Below are positions 51,413 through 60,249 of a DNA stretch of 64,000 bases, piece by piece. This DNA comes from Bacillus methanolicus (lineage in GTDB: Bacteria > Bacillota > Bacilli > Bacillales > Cytobacillaceae), in contig NZ_PNFF01000001.1 of assembly GCF_028888695.1 (NCBI RefSeq), positions 319,501-383,500 of the forward strand, given 5' to 3'. The notes under the pieces are model-generated. The model worked only from the letters and a program-made list of their open reading frames with translations. It had not been told where the DNA came from and did no database searches. Position 1 is the first letter of the stretch; the number at the start of each line of letters is the position of its first letter. The translations under genes and the position numbers were made by a program.

Positions 51413-52459
51413 ATGGCGATTCATTTTAACGATACATTTTTACGAGCAGCGAGAGGCGAAAAGACTGACTTTGTACCTGTTTGGTATATGCGGCAGGCAG
51501 GCCGTTCCCAGCCTGAATACAGGGCCTTAAAAGAAAAGTACTCATTATTTGAAATTACTCATCAGCCGGAATTATGTGCTTATGTTACTAGGCTTCCTGT
51601 TGAACAATATAATGTCGATGCTGCTATTTTATATAAAGATATTATGACACCTCTTCCTGCTATTGGGGTCGAAGTAGAAATCAAATCAGGCATTGGTCCG
51701 GTTATTTCAAACCCTATCCAATCTCTTGCTGATGTTGAGAAACTAGGTGAAATCAACCCGGAAGCTGATGTTCCATACGTTCTTGAAACGATTAAGATCT
51801 TGACACAAGAACAACTATCCGTTCCGTTGATTGGTTTTGCAGGTGCTCCGTTTACACTTGCCAGTTATATGATTGAAGGCGGACCATCGAAGAACTATAA
51901 CAAAACAAAAGCGTTCATGTACGCTGAGCCTAAAAGCTGGTTTGTTTTAATGGACAAGCTGGGAGAAATGACAATTACATATGTGAAATCCCAAGTTAAA
52001 GCCGGAGCTAAAGCAATCCAGATTTTTGATTCTTGGGTGGGAGCTTTAAATGCGGAGGACTATCGCCATTTCATTAAACCTGTCATGAAAAAGATTTTTT
52101 CGGCGCTAAGAGAAGAAAATGTTCCTCTTATTATGTTCGGTGTCGGCGCGAGCCACCTGGCAATGGAATGGAACGACCTTCCCCTTGATGTAGTTGGCCT
52201 GGACTGGCGCTTGCCAATAAAACAGGCACGGGAATTGGGAATAACGAAAACAATTCAAGGAAATTTAGATCCTGCAGTTCTTTTAGCTCCGTGGGAAGTA
52301 ATCGAAGAAAGGGCGAAAGCGATTTTAGATCAGGGTATGATGCAGCCCGGCTATATTTTTAACTTGGGACACGGTGTTTTCCCATCGGTTAACCCTGAAA
52401 CTCTTAAGCGTCTGACCGCGTTTATACATGAATATTCAAGAACAAAATTAAGTAATTAA
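51413..52459 (+). CDS. hemE: Uroporphyrinogen decarboxylase
   Basis: HemE converts uroporphyrinogen III to coproporphyrinogen III. The 348 residues include the signature [16 protein letters not shown], the active-site Asp region [30 protein letters not shown] and [18 protein letters not shown] lies 9 bases before the ATG at 51413. First gene of hemE-hemH-hemY (gaps 77 and 36 bases). Confidence 0.97.
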   Translation: MAIHFNDTFLRAARGEKTDFVPVWYMRQAGRSQPEYRALKEKYSLFEITHQPELCAYVTRLPVEQYNVDAAILYKDIMTPLPAIGVEVEIKSGIGPVISNPIQSLADVEKLGEINPEADVPYVLETIKILTQEQLSVPLIGFAGAPFTLASYMIEGGPSKNYNKTKAFMYAEPKSWFVLMDKLGEMTITYVKSQVKAGAKAIQIFDSWVGALNAEDYRHFIKPVMKKIFSALREENVPLIMFGVGASHLAMEWNDLPLDVVGLDWRLPIKQARELGITKTIQGNLDPAVLLAPWEVIEERAKAILDQGMMQPGYIFNLGHGVFPSVNPETLKRLTAFIHEYSRTKLSN

Positions 52460-52536
52460 ATGCCTCTTTCTTATGCTGCAGATGATAATTGGTTTTTGGG
52501 AAAATAGAAATGATTCGTAAGAAAAGGTGCTGACAA

Positions 52537-53472
52537 ATGAAGAAAAAAATGGGATTGCTTGTAATGGCATATGGAACGCCTTACAAGGAAGGAGATATAG
52601 AACGCTATTATACACATATCCGCCGGGGCAGAAAGCCTTCAGAGGAAATGATCGAGGATTTAAGAGCCCGATATAAAGCAATCGGCGGCATATCACCGCT
52701 TGCTAAAATCACTAGGGAGCAGGCGGAAGAACTTGAAAAGCATTTAAACCGGATTCAATCTGAGTATGAGTTCAAAATGTATCTAGGCTTAAAGCATATT
52801 GAGCCTTTTGTTGAGGATGCAGTGAAACAAATGCATGATGATGGAATTGAAGAGGCGGTAAGTATTGTGCTCGCCCCTCATTTTTCGACTTTCAGCGTCA
52901 AATCATACAACGAGAGGGCAAAAGAAGAAGCCAAAAAACTTGGCGGCCCAAACATTACATCCATTGAAAGCTGGTACAATGAACCAAAGTTTATTCAATA
53001 TTGGGTAACAAAAGTGAAGGAAACGTTCGAAAAGATGCCTAACGTTGAAAAGGATAATGCCTGTCTGATTGTTTCTGCCCACAGTTTGCCGGAAAAAATT
53101 CTAAACGCTGGCGACCCTTACCCAAATCAGCTTAAGGAAACGGCAGATTTAATTGCCAGCCAGGCAGAGGTCAAAAATTATGAAATCGGCTGGCAAAGTG
53201 CAGGAAATACACCAGAACCGTGGCTGGGTCCGGATGTACAAGATTTAACACGCGACCTTTATAATAAAAAAGGCTATCGTGCATTTGTTTATATTCCAGT
53301 CGGATTTGTATCAGACCATCTTGAGGTTTTGTATGATAATGACATTGAATGCAAAAATGTTACTGATGAGGTTGGAGCAAGTTATTACCGGCCTGAAATG
53401 CCAAATGCACAGCCTGAATTTATCGATGCGCTTGCAACGGTGGTTATGAAACATCTTAAATTAATTAAATGA
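52537..53472 (+). CDS. hemH: Coproporphyrin ferrochelatase
   Basis: HemH (CpfC) inserts Fe2+ into coproporphyrin III in Gram-positive bacteria. The 311-residue monomer has [16 protein letters not shown], the iron-site [11 protein letters not shown] (His183) and [18 protein letters not shown] with the partner Glu. It lacks the membrane-anchoring C-terminus and Fe-S cluster cysteines of some relatives. AAAAGGTGCTGACAA precedes the ATG. Confidence 0.97.
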   Translation: MKKKMGLLVMAYGTPYKEGDIERYYTHIRRGRKPSEEMIEDLRARYKAIGGISPLAKITREQAEELEKHLNRIQSEYEFKMYLGLKHIEPFVEDAVKQMHDDGIEEAVSIVLAPHFSTFSVKSYNERAKEEAKKLGGPNITSIESWYNEPKFIQYWVTKVKETFEKMPNVEKDNACLIVSAHSLPEKILNAGDPYPNQLKETADLIASQAEVKNYEIGWQSAGNTPEPWLGPDVQDLTRDLYNKKGYRAFVYIPVGFVSDHLEVLYDNDIECKNVTDEVGASYYRPEMPNAQPEFIDALATVVMKHLKLIK

Positions 53473-53508
53473 CTGAAACTTATATGTAAAGAAGGCGATG
53501 AAACCGTG

Positions 53509-54948
53509 ATGGATGAAAAACGCAAAGTTGTCATAATAGGCGGAGGCATTACGGGATTAACGGCTGCGTATTATTTGCAAAAGGAAGCAAGAGAAAAAGG
53601 CCTTCCACTTGAAGTAAAAATTATCGAAGCCACCCATAGACTGGGAGGGAAAATGCAGACCGTAGTAAGAGACGGCTATATCATTGAAAGAGGACCTGAC
53701 TCATTTCTCGCTCGTAAACAAAGTGCATATCGCCTGGCAAAAGAGGTTGGAATGGAAGATAAGCTTGTAAACAATTCTACCGGGAAATCTTTTGTTTTGG
53801 CAAAGAATCGGTTGCATCTTATGCCAGGTGGCTCCATTATGGGGATTCCTACCCAGATCGGCCCGTTTATTACAACCGGTTTGTTTTCTGCCATTGGAAA
53901 GTTAAGAGCAGCGGCTGACTTTGTATTGCCGCGTTCGAATCCGGCAAAGGATCAATCATTGGGCCAATTTTTCCGGCGCAGATTGGGCGATGAAGTAGTC
54001 GAAAACTTGATTGAGCCGCTTTTGTCAGGAATTTATGCGGGTGATATTGATCAACTAAGTTTAATGGCAACATTCCCGCAGTTTTACGAGGTGGAACAAA
54101 AATATCGAAGCCTTATTCTTGGCATGAAAAAATCGGCATCTGCCCAGCCTAAAAACCAAGGGGAAAACGGAAAATCCAAAGGGATTTTTTTCACCTTTAC
54201 AACAGGCTTACAATCTTTTGCCGATGCCATTGAAACGAAATTTGAGCCTGCTTCTGTATTAAAAGGAATCAAAGTTGAATCGGTAACAAAAAAAGACAAA
54301 GGTTATGAGCTTAAATTGAATAATGGGCATCTGATTTTTGCAGACAGTATCGTATCTGCTGTACCGCATCATGTGCTTCCTTCAATTTTTTCAAATTATC
54401 AATTTTTTGATATCCTTAAGGAAATGCCGGCTACTTCGGTTGCTACAGTCGCACTTGCATTCCCAAAAGATGCGATCAAAAAAGATATTGACGGCACTGG
54501 ATTTGTAGTGTCTCGAAAAAGTGACTATACGATAACTGCGTGTACATGGACACATAAGAAGTGGCCCCACACAACACCTGAAGGAAAGGTGCTTCTGCGC
54601 TGTTACGTTGGCAGAGCCGGTGATGAAACAGTAGTTGATCTTTCTGATGATCAGATTATCAAGATTGTCCTTGATGACTTAAATAAAATTATGAATATAA
54701 CCGCTGAACCGGAGTTTGCTGTTATTTCACGCTGGAAAGAAGCTATGCCTCAATATACGGTAGGCCACAAACAAAGGATAGATAACATTAAACGTCATGT
54801 AGCTGAAGAACTCCCCGGTGTGTTTCTTGCCGGCAGTTCATTTGAAGGGCTTGGCCTCCCTGATTGTATCGATCAAGGGGAAGCGGCGGTTGAAAAAGTA
54901 TTAACCTTTTTAAAATTACATGAAAGAACGAAAACGGCTGTCCATTAA
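53509..54948 (+). CDS. hemY: Coproporphyrinogen III oxidase CgoX (HemY)
   Basis: This 479-residue FAD enzyme oxidises coproporphyrinogen III to coproporphyrin III using oxygen. It has the dinucleotide fold KVVIIGGGITGLTAAYYL, RLGGKMQT, ERGPDSFLARK and the C-terminal FAD segment GVFLAGSSFEGLGLPDCIDQG. The ATG at 53509 lies 9 bases after GAAGGCGAT; a GTG at 53506 is also possible. Third gene of the hem operon, followed by a terminator. Confidence 0.95.
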   Translation: MDEKRKVVIIGGGITGLTAAYYLQKEAREKGLPLEVKIIEATHRLGGKMQTVVRDGYIIERGPDSFLARKQSAYRLAKEVGMEDKLVNNSTGKSFVLAKNRLHLMPGGSIMGIPTQIGPFITTGLFSAIGKLRAAADFVLPRSNPAKDQSLGQFFRRRLGDEVVENLIEPLLSGIYAGDIDQLSLMATFPQFYEVEQKYRSLILGMKKSASAQPKNQGENGKSKGIFFTFTTGLQSFADAIETKFEPASVLKGIKVESVTKKDKGYELKLNNGHLIFADSIVSAVPHHVLPSIFSNYQFFDILKEMPATSVATVALAFPKDAIKKDIDGTGFVVSRKSDYTITACTWTHKKWPHTTPEGKVLLRCYVGRAGDETVVDLSDDQIIKIVLDDLNKIMNITAEPEFAVISRWKEAMPQYTVGHKQRIDNIKRHVAEELPGVFLAGSSFEGLGLPDCIDQGEAAVEKVLTFLKLHERTKTAVH

Positions 54949-54965
54949 AGGCGGCCGTTTTTAAA
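54933..54965 (+). terminator. Terminator of hemEHY
   Basis: AAAACGGC and GCCGTTTTT pair around TGTCCATTAAAGGCG; the stop codon lies in the loop. Confidence 0.85.
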
Positions 54966-54975
54966 TAAAAATTAA

Positions 54976-55004
54976 TTGATTTTCGAGAGAAAACCTGCTA
55001 TTCT
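54976..55004 (+). promoter_or_regulatory. Sigma-A promoter of yhgD
   Basis: TTGATT (54976-54981) and TATTCT (54999-55004) are separated by 17 bases. The predicted start lies just before the first YhgD-type dyad. Confidence 0.65.
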
Positions 55005-55025
55005 TTTATACGTATTAATACTAAC

Positions 55026-55048
55026 TGACTAAAATGTCCATTTGGTCA
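55026..55048. promoter_or_regulatory. Candidate YhgD operator 1
   Basis: TGACTAAAATG and CATTTGGTCA form a 23-bp imperfect dyad just downstream of the yhgD promoter. A similar dyad precedes yhgE at 55663-55685. Confidence 0.65.
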
Positions 55049-55070
55049 CTCTTGCAGGAGGAAAATGTGA

Positions 55071-55637
55071 ATGGATCGAAAACAGTTAATAATTGAAGCT
55101 GCGACCAAATCGTTTTCTTTGTTCGGTTATAAAGCAACAACGATGGACCAGGTTGCAAAACTTGCCAATGTTGGAAAAGGGACGATTTACACTTTTTTTA
55201 AGAATAAAGAGGAACTTTTTGATGAAATTATTTGCACATTAATTAAGGAAATGAAAAGTGCTGCAGAGAGTTCGTTTGATCCGTCTCTTTCGTTCCATGA
55301 AAATGTTCATCGCGCTCTTTTTAAAATCCTTGAATTTCGGCGAAAGCACCAGCTCACGATCAAACTTTATGAAGAAGGAAAAGAGATGGGAACACCCGCG
55401 GTTATGGATGTTATGGAAAAAATGGAGAACGCGATTTTAAATTATATAAAAGATAAGGTTGTTTCAGCTATTGAATCAGGGGAAATAAGAAAATGCGATC
55501 CTGAGTTAACGGCTTTTGTCATGTTGAAACTGTACATTGCGCTAATCTTTGATTGGGAAAAGAAACATAAGCCGTTGGATAAGGAAGAAATCGCGGAATT
55601 GTTTGAGCAATATATTTTTAAAGGATTATCGAATTAG
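55071..55637 (+). CDS. yhgD: TetR-family regulator YhgD
   Basis: This 188-residue TetR-type repressor has an N-terminal helix-turn-helix (about 10-55: AATKSFSLFGYKATTMDQV, then NVGKGTIYTFFKNKEELFD) and a helical ligand domain. AGGAGGAAAATGTGA precedes the ATG at 55071. It lies directly upstream of yhgE, as in B. subtilis, and similar 23-bp dyads precede both genes, so it most likely controls itself and yhgE. The inducer is unknown. Confidence 0.9.
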   Translation: MDRKQLIIEAATKSFSLFGYKATTMDQVAKLANVGKGTIYTFFKNKEELFDEIICTLIKEMKSAAESSFDPSLSFHENVHRALFKILEFRRKHQLTIKLYEEGKEMGTPAVMDVMEKMENAILNYIKDKVVSAIESGEIRKCDPELTAFVMLKLYIALIFDWEKKHKPLDKEEIAELFEQYIFKGLSN

Positions 55638-55662
55638 GTAGTCCTTCTTTTTAGATATGAAA

Positions 55663-55685
55663 TGACTAAATGAACAAAATAGTCA
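55663..55685. promoter_or_regulatory. Candidate YhgD operator 2
   Basis: TGACTAAATG and TAGTCA arms form a 23-bp dyad, TGACTA...TAGTCA, in the 71-base gap between yhgD and yhgE. It shares its left half with operator 1. Confidence 0.65.
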
Positions 55686-55708
55686 ATTGTTTTCGGGAGG
55701 CTAAAGGG

Positions 55709-57901
55709 ATGAAAAATTTTTTATTAAAAAAAGAGTTTTCGGCTATTATTAAGAACAAAAAACTTCTGATCTCAATAATTGCTGTCTTATTTATTCCAAT
55801 TATATACAGCGGCATGTTTTTATGGGCCTTTTGGGACCCATATGCACACTTAGATAACCTTCCTGTGGCTGTTGTCAACGAAGACAAAGGGGCGACGTTT
55901 GAAGGGGAGGAATTAAATCTTGGCGATGAGTTAGTATCGAAACTGAAAGATAAGAAAGATTTTAAATTTATCTTTGTTGAAAAAGAGGAAGGGTATAAGA
56001 AGCTTGAAGATCAGGAATATTACATGCTTGTAGAAATTCCAGAGGACTTTTCGAAAAATGCAACGACTTTAATGGATGAAAATCCAAAGAAATTGGATCT
56101 CATTTATGTTCCTAATGAAAGCTATAACTTTTTATCTGCCCAGATTGGCGAAAATGCTATGGTGAGAATAAAGGCTTCTTTATCAAAAGAGATAACCGAA
56201 ACGTATGCAGAAACTATGTTTGATAAAGTCGCTAAGCTTTCAGATGGAATGAAAACTGCTAGTGATGGTGCAGGGAAACTAAGTGAAGGTGCTAAGGAGC
56301 TAAGCAAAGGATCTGAAACACTTCATAAAAATCTTGCAACATTAGCTGAAAAATCAATTCAGTTTCATAATGGCATGAATGAAGCAAGTAAAGGGTCAAA
56401 AGAAGTTGCAGATGGTGCTGCTTCTTTGTCATCTGGTTTATCTCAGTTATTGGAAGGACATCAAAAATTACAAAATGCTGCAAATGAACTGAAAACCGGT
56501 TCTGTATCGCTTGCTTCAGGGATGAGTCAAGCAAATGCCGGGATCCAAAAAGCAGAACAGAGCATTCCGCAATTAATAAGTGGAACAGAAAAGCTGCAAA
56601 CTGGTGCACAAACTTTATCTTCTTCATTGCAGCAATGGCAAATCGGTGCTGAAAGCGCAGTCCAGGGTGCCAAGAAATTAAATGAAGGAACTGTGTTATT
56701 AGAAAGCAATTTGAAAAATATTATGCCAATGCTTCCGCCGGAGAAGCAACAGGAATTGCAAGTTGCTTTAAACAGCTTAAAACAAGGCAGTGCTGAATTA
56801 GCAAACGGCACCGGTCAGCTCGCAAACTCTGCCGGTCAGTTGTCAACAGGCGCCAATACATTGTCACAGCAGCTTGGAGCATTAAAACAAGGCCAGGAGC
56901 AGCTGCAAACAGGGATGTCGCAGCTGGCTAAGGCAGGGTCGGAGCTCGAAACAGGCGCTAATCAGATGGCTGCCGGACAGAAAGAGTTCGTATCAGGCAT
57001 GTCTACGTTTGGACAGAAATTTGCTGAGGCAAAAGATGGTTCTGTACGGTTGGCACAAGGTGCAACGAAATTGGCCGGAGGCGTGAATCAGCTTACAGAC
57101 GGATCGAGCCAATTGGCTGACGGTTCCGATAAGCTTGAAGAGGGTGCACAGAAGATTGCGGAGGGTAATTCAAAAGTTCATAAAGGCAACAGAGAGTTGG
57201 CCGAGAAATTGGCTGATGGTGCAAAAAAGGCTTCATCTGTCGATGCGGATGAAAAAACGTACAATATGATGGCAGAACCGGTAAAAGTAAAAAATGAAAA
57301 ATTGAATGAAGTGCCGAACTATGGTACAGGTTTTGCTCCATACTTCTTATCGCTTGGCTTATTCGTTGGCGCATTAGTGTTAACGGTTATCTATCCGATT
57401 AGAGAACCGGCAGCCGTTCCGCGAAATGGATTCAGCTGGTTTTTCGGAAAGTTTGGAGTTATGGCCATAGCTGGATTGATCCAAGCGATTATTTCAGATA
57501 TTGTCGTGCTTGGAGTATTAGGGCTTGAAGTGAAAAGTGTTCCATTATTTGTACTCTTTTCAATCATAACAAGTCTTGCGTTTATGGCGCTTATTCAATT
57601 CTTAGTAACAATGTTTGATAATCCTGGACGATTCATTGCCATTCTCATTCTTATTTTTCAATTAACAACAAGTGCTGGTACGTTCCCGCTTGAATTGATA
57701 CCGGAGTCCTTACAGCATTTTCATGCATTCTTACCAATGACTTATTCAGTAAAAGGATTTAAGGCAGTCATCTCAAGCGGAAACTTCAGCTTCATGTGGG
57801 AAAACTTCATGATCCTGCTCATCTACGCACTTGTATTTATGGTCGGCACACTTATCTACTTTAACGCAGTGCACAAGCGCCGCTTTAGCGCTGCAGAGTA
57901 A
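55709..57901 (+). CDS. yhgE: YhgE/Pip-family membrane protein
   Basis: This 730-residue protein has an N-terminal helix (about 20-42), a large extracytoplasmic region of some 500 residues, and five or six helices at the C-terminus (about 545-720) in ABC-2-like layout. From about 190 to 520 the outer region consists of repeated short units of the A-x-x-L-x-x-G type (DGAGKLSEGAKELSKGS, TDGSSQLADGSDKLEEGA), forming a long helical stalk. The family includes the lactococcal phage infection protein Pip and ESX-like secretion-linked proteins. The ATG at 55709 follows GGGAGGCTAAAGGG. Confidence 0.9.
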   Translation: MKNFLLKKEFSAIIKNKKLLISIIAVLFIPIIYSGMFLWAFWDPYAHLDNLPVAVVNEDKGATFEGEELNLGDELVSKLKDKKDFKFIFVEKEEGYKKLEDQEYYMLVEIPEDFSKNATTLMDENPKKLDLIYVPNESYNFLSAQIGENAMVRIKASLSKEITETYAETMFDKVAKLSDGMKTASDGAGKLSEGAKELSKGSETLHKNLATLAEKSIQFHNGMNEASKGSKEVADGAASLSSGLSQLLEGHQKLQNAANELKTGSVSLASGMSQANAGIQKAEQSIPQLISGTEKLQTGAQTLSSSLQQWQIGAESAVQGAKKLNEGTVLLESNLKNIMPMLPPEKQQELQVALNSLKQGSAELANGTGQLANSAGQLSTGANTLSQQLGALKQGQEQLQTGMSQLAKAGSELETGANQMAAGQKEFVSGMSTFGQKFAEAKDGSVRLAQGATKLAGGVNQLTDGSSQLADGSDKLEEGAQKIAEGNSKVHKGNRELAEKLADGAKKASSVDADEKTYNMMAEPVKVKNEKLNEVPNYGTGFAPYFLSLGLFVGALVLTVIYPIREPAAVPRNGFSWFFGKFGVMAIAGLIQAIISDIVVLGVLGLEVKSVPLFVLFSIITSLAFMALIQFLVTMFDNPGRFIAILILIFQLTTSAGTFPLELIPESLQHFHAFLPMTYSVKGFKAVISSGNFSFMWENFMILLIYALVFMVGTLIYFNAVHKRRFSAAE

Positions 57902-57949
57902 CGCGGGCCTGGCCCGCTCCGCTTTAAAGTATTAAAGTGAAAGCGGAGA
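57902..57949. repeat. Repeat-family hairpins after yhgE, copy 7
   Basis: GCGGGCC-T-GGCCCGC is a compact palindrome, followed by CTCCGCTTT and AAAGCGGAG around AAAGTATTAAAGTG. It resembles the copy at 59186 in its GGGCCTGGCCC core and TTTAAAGT centre. Confidence 0.6.
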
Positions 57950-57967
57950 TCTTGGAACAAAAAAAGA

Positions 57968-57996
57968 AACCAGCCGCAGCAAGCGGCTGGTTTTCT
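57968..57996 (+). terminator. Terminator after yhgE
   Basis: AACCAGCCGC and GCGGCTGGTT form a perfect 10-bp stem around AGCAA, followed by TTCT. Confidence 0.92.
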
Positions 57997-58097
57997 AACG
58001 TTTGAAAGGAGTATGGATGGAGTGATTTGAGGGAAGTGATCACTCGCTCAAAGAGAACCATGGATTTACAAGTTAACAATAATACGAGATTTATAGA

Positions 58098-58232
58098 TTA
58101 CATATCAAATAGACCTAAACATTTATCACATTTATTTCCGTAGCATTCATGCTGCTCTTCAATAGTCTCTCCACAGTCAGTACACTTTTTTGACGGCAAA
58201 TTCTTGAAGAATTCCACGATGCTTTCAATCAT
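58098..58232 (-). CDS. yhfH: YhfH-like small zinc-ribbon protein (44 aa)
   Basis: GGAGGGTTGCTGC precedes the ATG at 58232. The peptide reads IESIVEFFKNLPSKKCTDCG, then EEQHECYGNKCDKCLG: one CxxC pair and a CxxxxCxxC set that can bind zinc. It matches the YhfH family in size and position, upstream of and divergent from yhfI. Function unknown. Confidence 0.82.
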   Translation of the reverse strand: MIESIVEFFKNLPSKKCTDCGETIEEQHECYGNKCDKCLGLFDM

Positions 58233-58408
58233 GCAGCAACCCTCCAATCAATGAGATGAGTTAATCGTGTTACGTGATGATGTTATTGTATTATAACAGT
58301 TTAATAAAGTCAATAACTGTTTCAAAACAAAATTGATGAAAAATGAAAAAAGAAACTTAATCGGTTATAGTTGAAGTAGGTGTAATTTGTTTTGAAGGAG
58401 GAAGGCAT

Positions 58409-59143
58409 GTGAAATTAACAGTCATAGGAAGCTGGGGCGGCTATCCGAAAGCAAATGAAGCAAGCACCGGTTACTTGCTTGAACATAATGGTTTTCATTT
58501 GCTAATTGATTGCGGAAGCGGCGTGTTGTCGAAATTGCAAACAATGATTGATCCGGAAAAGTTAGATGCAGTTATTATCTCGCATTATCATCCAGATCAT
58601 ATTGCAGATATCGGGGTTCTTCAGCATGCAAGGCTGATCCAGGGATTATTGGGAAAGACTATAGACAATTTGCCAATATATGCACATTCATTAAATCAGC
58701 ATGAATTTCAAAAATTAACATATAAAAATATTACAAAAGGAATTGCTTATAACCCTGAAGAAATGCTTGCTGTTGGACCGTTTACCATTCGTTTTTTATT
58801 AACGGATCATCCAGTTCCATGCTATGCCATGCGGATTGAGGCAGATGGAAAATCGATCGTCTACACTGCAGATACTGCCTTTAAAGAGGAATTTATTTCT
58901 TTTACAAAAGGAGCAGATGTGCTTCTTTGTGAATGCAATTTATATAAAAACCAGAATGGAAAAAATGCCGGACATATGAACAGCCATGATGCCGGAACAC
59001 TTGCAAGATTATCCAATGTGAAAAAATTGGTCCTCACTCATCTTCCACATTTTGGAGAGATCGAACAACTAAAGGAAGAAGCTGCTGAAATGTTTTCAGG
59101 CCATATCAACCTGGCGAGTGAAGGATTAACAATTACCTTATAA
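58409..59143 (+). CDS. yhfI: MBL-fold metal-dependent hydrolase YhfI
   Basis: This 244-residue metallo-beta-lactamase-fold protein of the RNase Z-like group has the metal motifs SHYHPDHIADIG (HxHxDH), TADTAF and LTHLPHFG, and an N-terminal SWGGYPKANEASTGYLL. It probably acts as a phosphodiesterase; the substrate is not known. TGAAGGAGGAAGGCAT precedes the GTG at 58409; the overlapping ATG at 58407 is out of frame. Confidence 0.88.
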   Translation: MKLTVIGSWGGYPKANEASTGYLLEHNGFHLLIDCGSGVLSKLQTMIDPEKLDAVIISHYHPDHIADIGVLQHARLIQGLLGKTIDNLPIYAHSLNQHEFQKLTYKNITKGIAYNPEEMLAVGPFTIRFLLTDHPVPCYAMRIEADGKSIVYTADTAFKEEFISFTKGADVLLCECNLYKNQNGKNAGHMNSHDAGTLARLSNVKKLVLTHLPHFGEIEQLKEEAAEMFSGHINLASEGLTITL

Positions 59144-59185
59144 AATTAAGTTACAAGGTAGATGTTGTTTATTTTTCTCATTTTC

Positions 59186-59245
59186 GGGGTCTGGCCCTCA
59201 ATACGTTAAAGCTTTAAAGTGATAAGGGCCAGGCCCTTTGACCCC
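59186..59245. repeat. GGGTCTGACCC-family inverted repeat, copy 8
   Basis: GGGGTCTGGCCCT pairs with AGGGCCAGGCCC, and outer GGGGTC with GACCCC, around AATACGTTAAAGCTTTAAAG. It lies between yhfI and the crotonase gene. Confidence 0.75.
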
Positions 59246-59263
59246 ATACATGGAGGGTGACGT

Positions 59264-60040
59264 ATGACGGTTGTTTTGGCGGAGGTCAGCAATTTTGTTG
59301 CAACGGTGACGATTAATCGTGAAGATGCGCTCAATTCATTTAACTATGAGACTCTTAATGAGCTTCAAAACGTTGTGGAGCATTTGCGGATCGATCCGGA
59401 AGTGCACGTTGTAATTTTCATCGGTGCCGGAGAAAAAGCGTTCAGTGTCGGGGCTGATTTAAAAGAAAGAAAAACACTGTCAGATGCCGAGGTTAAAAGA
59501 AATATTTATAAAATTAATGAGGTTTTTAACGCGATAGACCAGCTTCCACAGCCAACAATTGCCGCCATCAACGGATATGCTTTTGGCGGAGGAATGGAGT
59601 TAGCTCTGGCATGCGATTTCCGGATTGCTGCGAAAGGGATTTCAATGGGATTGACTGAAACAAGCCTTGCCATCATCCCGGGAGCGGGAGGTACACAAAG
59701 GCTTCCTCGTCTAATTGGCCAGGCAAAAGCACTTGAGCTGATTCTAACTGCAAAGCGCCTTACTGCAGATGAAGCAAAAGAATACGGTCTCTTATACAAA
59801 GTAACTGAAAAAGAATCGCTTATGTCTGAATGCAGAAAGCTGGCGGATTTAATGCTCGCAAATGGACCGGTCGCTTTACAGCAGGCGAAATTCGCAATAA
59901 AAAATGGTATGAACGCTGACTTGCAGACCGGACTGCAAATTGAAAGAAAAGCATACGAAGCAACGATTCCGACAGAAGACAGGCTCGAAGCTCTTCAGGC
60001 ATTCAGTGAAAAAAGAAAACCAAGTTTCAAAGGGAAATAA
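59264..60040 (+). CDS. Enoyl-CoA hydratase (crotonase family, YngF-like)
   Basis: This 258-residue hydratase adds water across 2-enoyl-CoA or methylglutaconyl-CoA. Both catalytic glutamates are present: in GGGMELALACDFRIA and in LTETSLAIIPGAGGTQRLPR; the oxyanion loop is FSVGADLKERK. GGAGGGTGACGT precedes the ATG at 59264. It therefore differs from the YhaR copy at 28323, which lacks both residues. Monocistronic with a terminator. Closest remembered match is the YngF type of leucine degradation, but fatty-acid use is possible. Confidence 0.87.
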   Translation: MTVVLAEVSNFVATVTINREDALNSFNYETLNELQNVVEHLRIDPEVHVVIFIGAGEKAFSVGADLKERKTLSDAEVKRNIYKINEVFNAIDQLPQPTIAAINGYAFGGGMELALACDFRIAAKGISMGLTETSLAIIPGAGGTQRLPRLIGQAKALELILTAKRLTADEAKEYGLLYKVTEKESLMSECRKLADLMLANGPVALQQAKFAIKNGMNADLQTGLQIERKAYEATIPTEDRLEALQAFSEKRKPSFKGK

Positions 60041-60042
60041 TT

Positions 60043-60073
60043 TATAACACGGTGTATGCCGTGTTATTTCTTT
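60043..60073 (+). terminator. Terminator after the crotonase gene
   Basis: AACACGG and CCGTGTT form a stem around TGTATG, followed by ATTTCTTTTTG. Confidence 0.88.
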
Positions 60074-60139
60074 TTGACAAAAAAAACGGCAAATTTTCGA
60101 TCCATTTGCAATAAAATTCTAAAAATTTTTTAAAAAGGC

Positions 60140-60169
60140 TTGTAAAGTAGAATGTTTTACCTATATAAT
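60140..60169 (+). promoter_or_regulatory. Sigma-A promoter of the TrpXYZ-like ABC operon
   Basis: TTGTAA (60140-60145) and TATAAT (60164-60169) are 18 bases apart. The leader contains repeated AAAAGC/AAAAGCGAC stretches but no T-box or other recognisable riboswitch. Confidence 0.6.
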
Positions 60170-60249
60170 TTAGTGCATAAAAGCTTAAAAGTGACAAAGC
60201 TGAAAAGCGTAAAAGCGACAAAAAGACAATTATTTGAGGGGGGATATAA

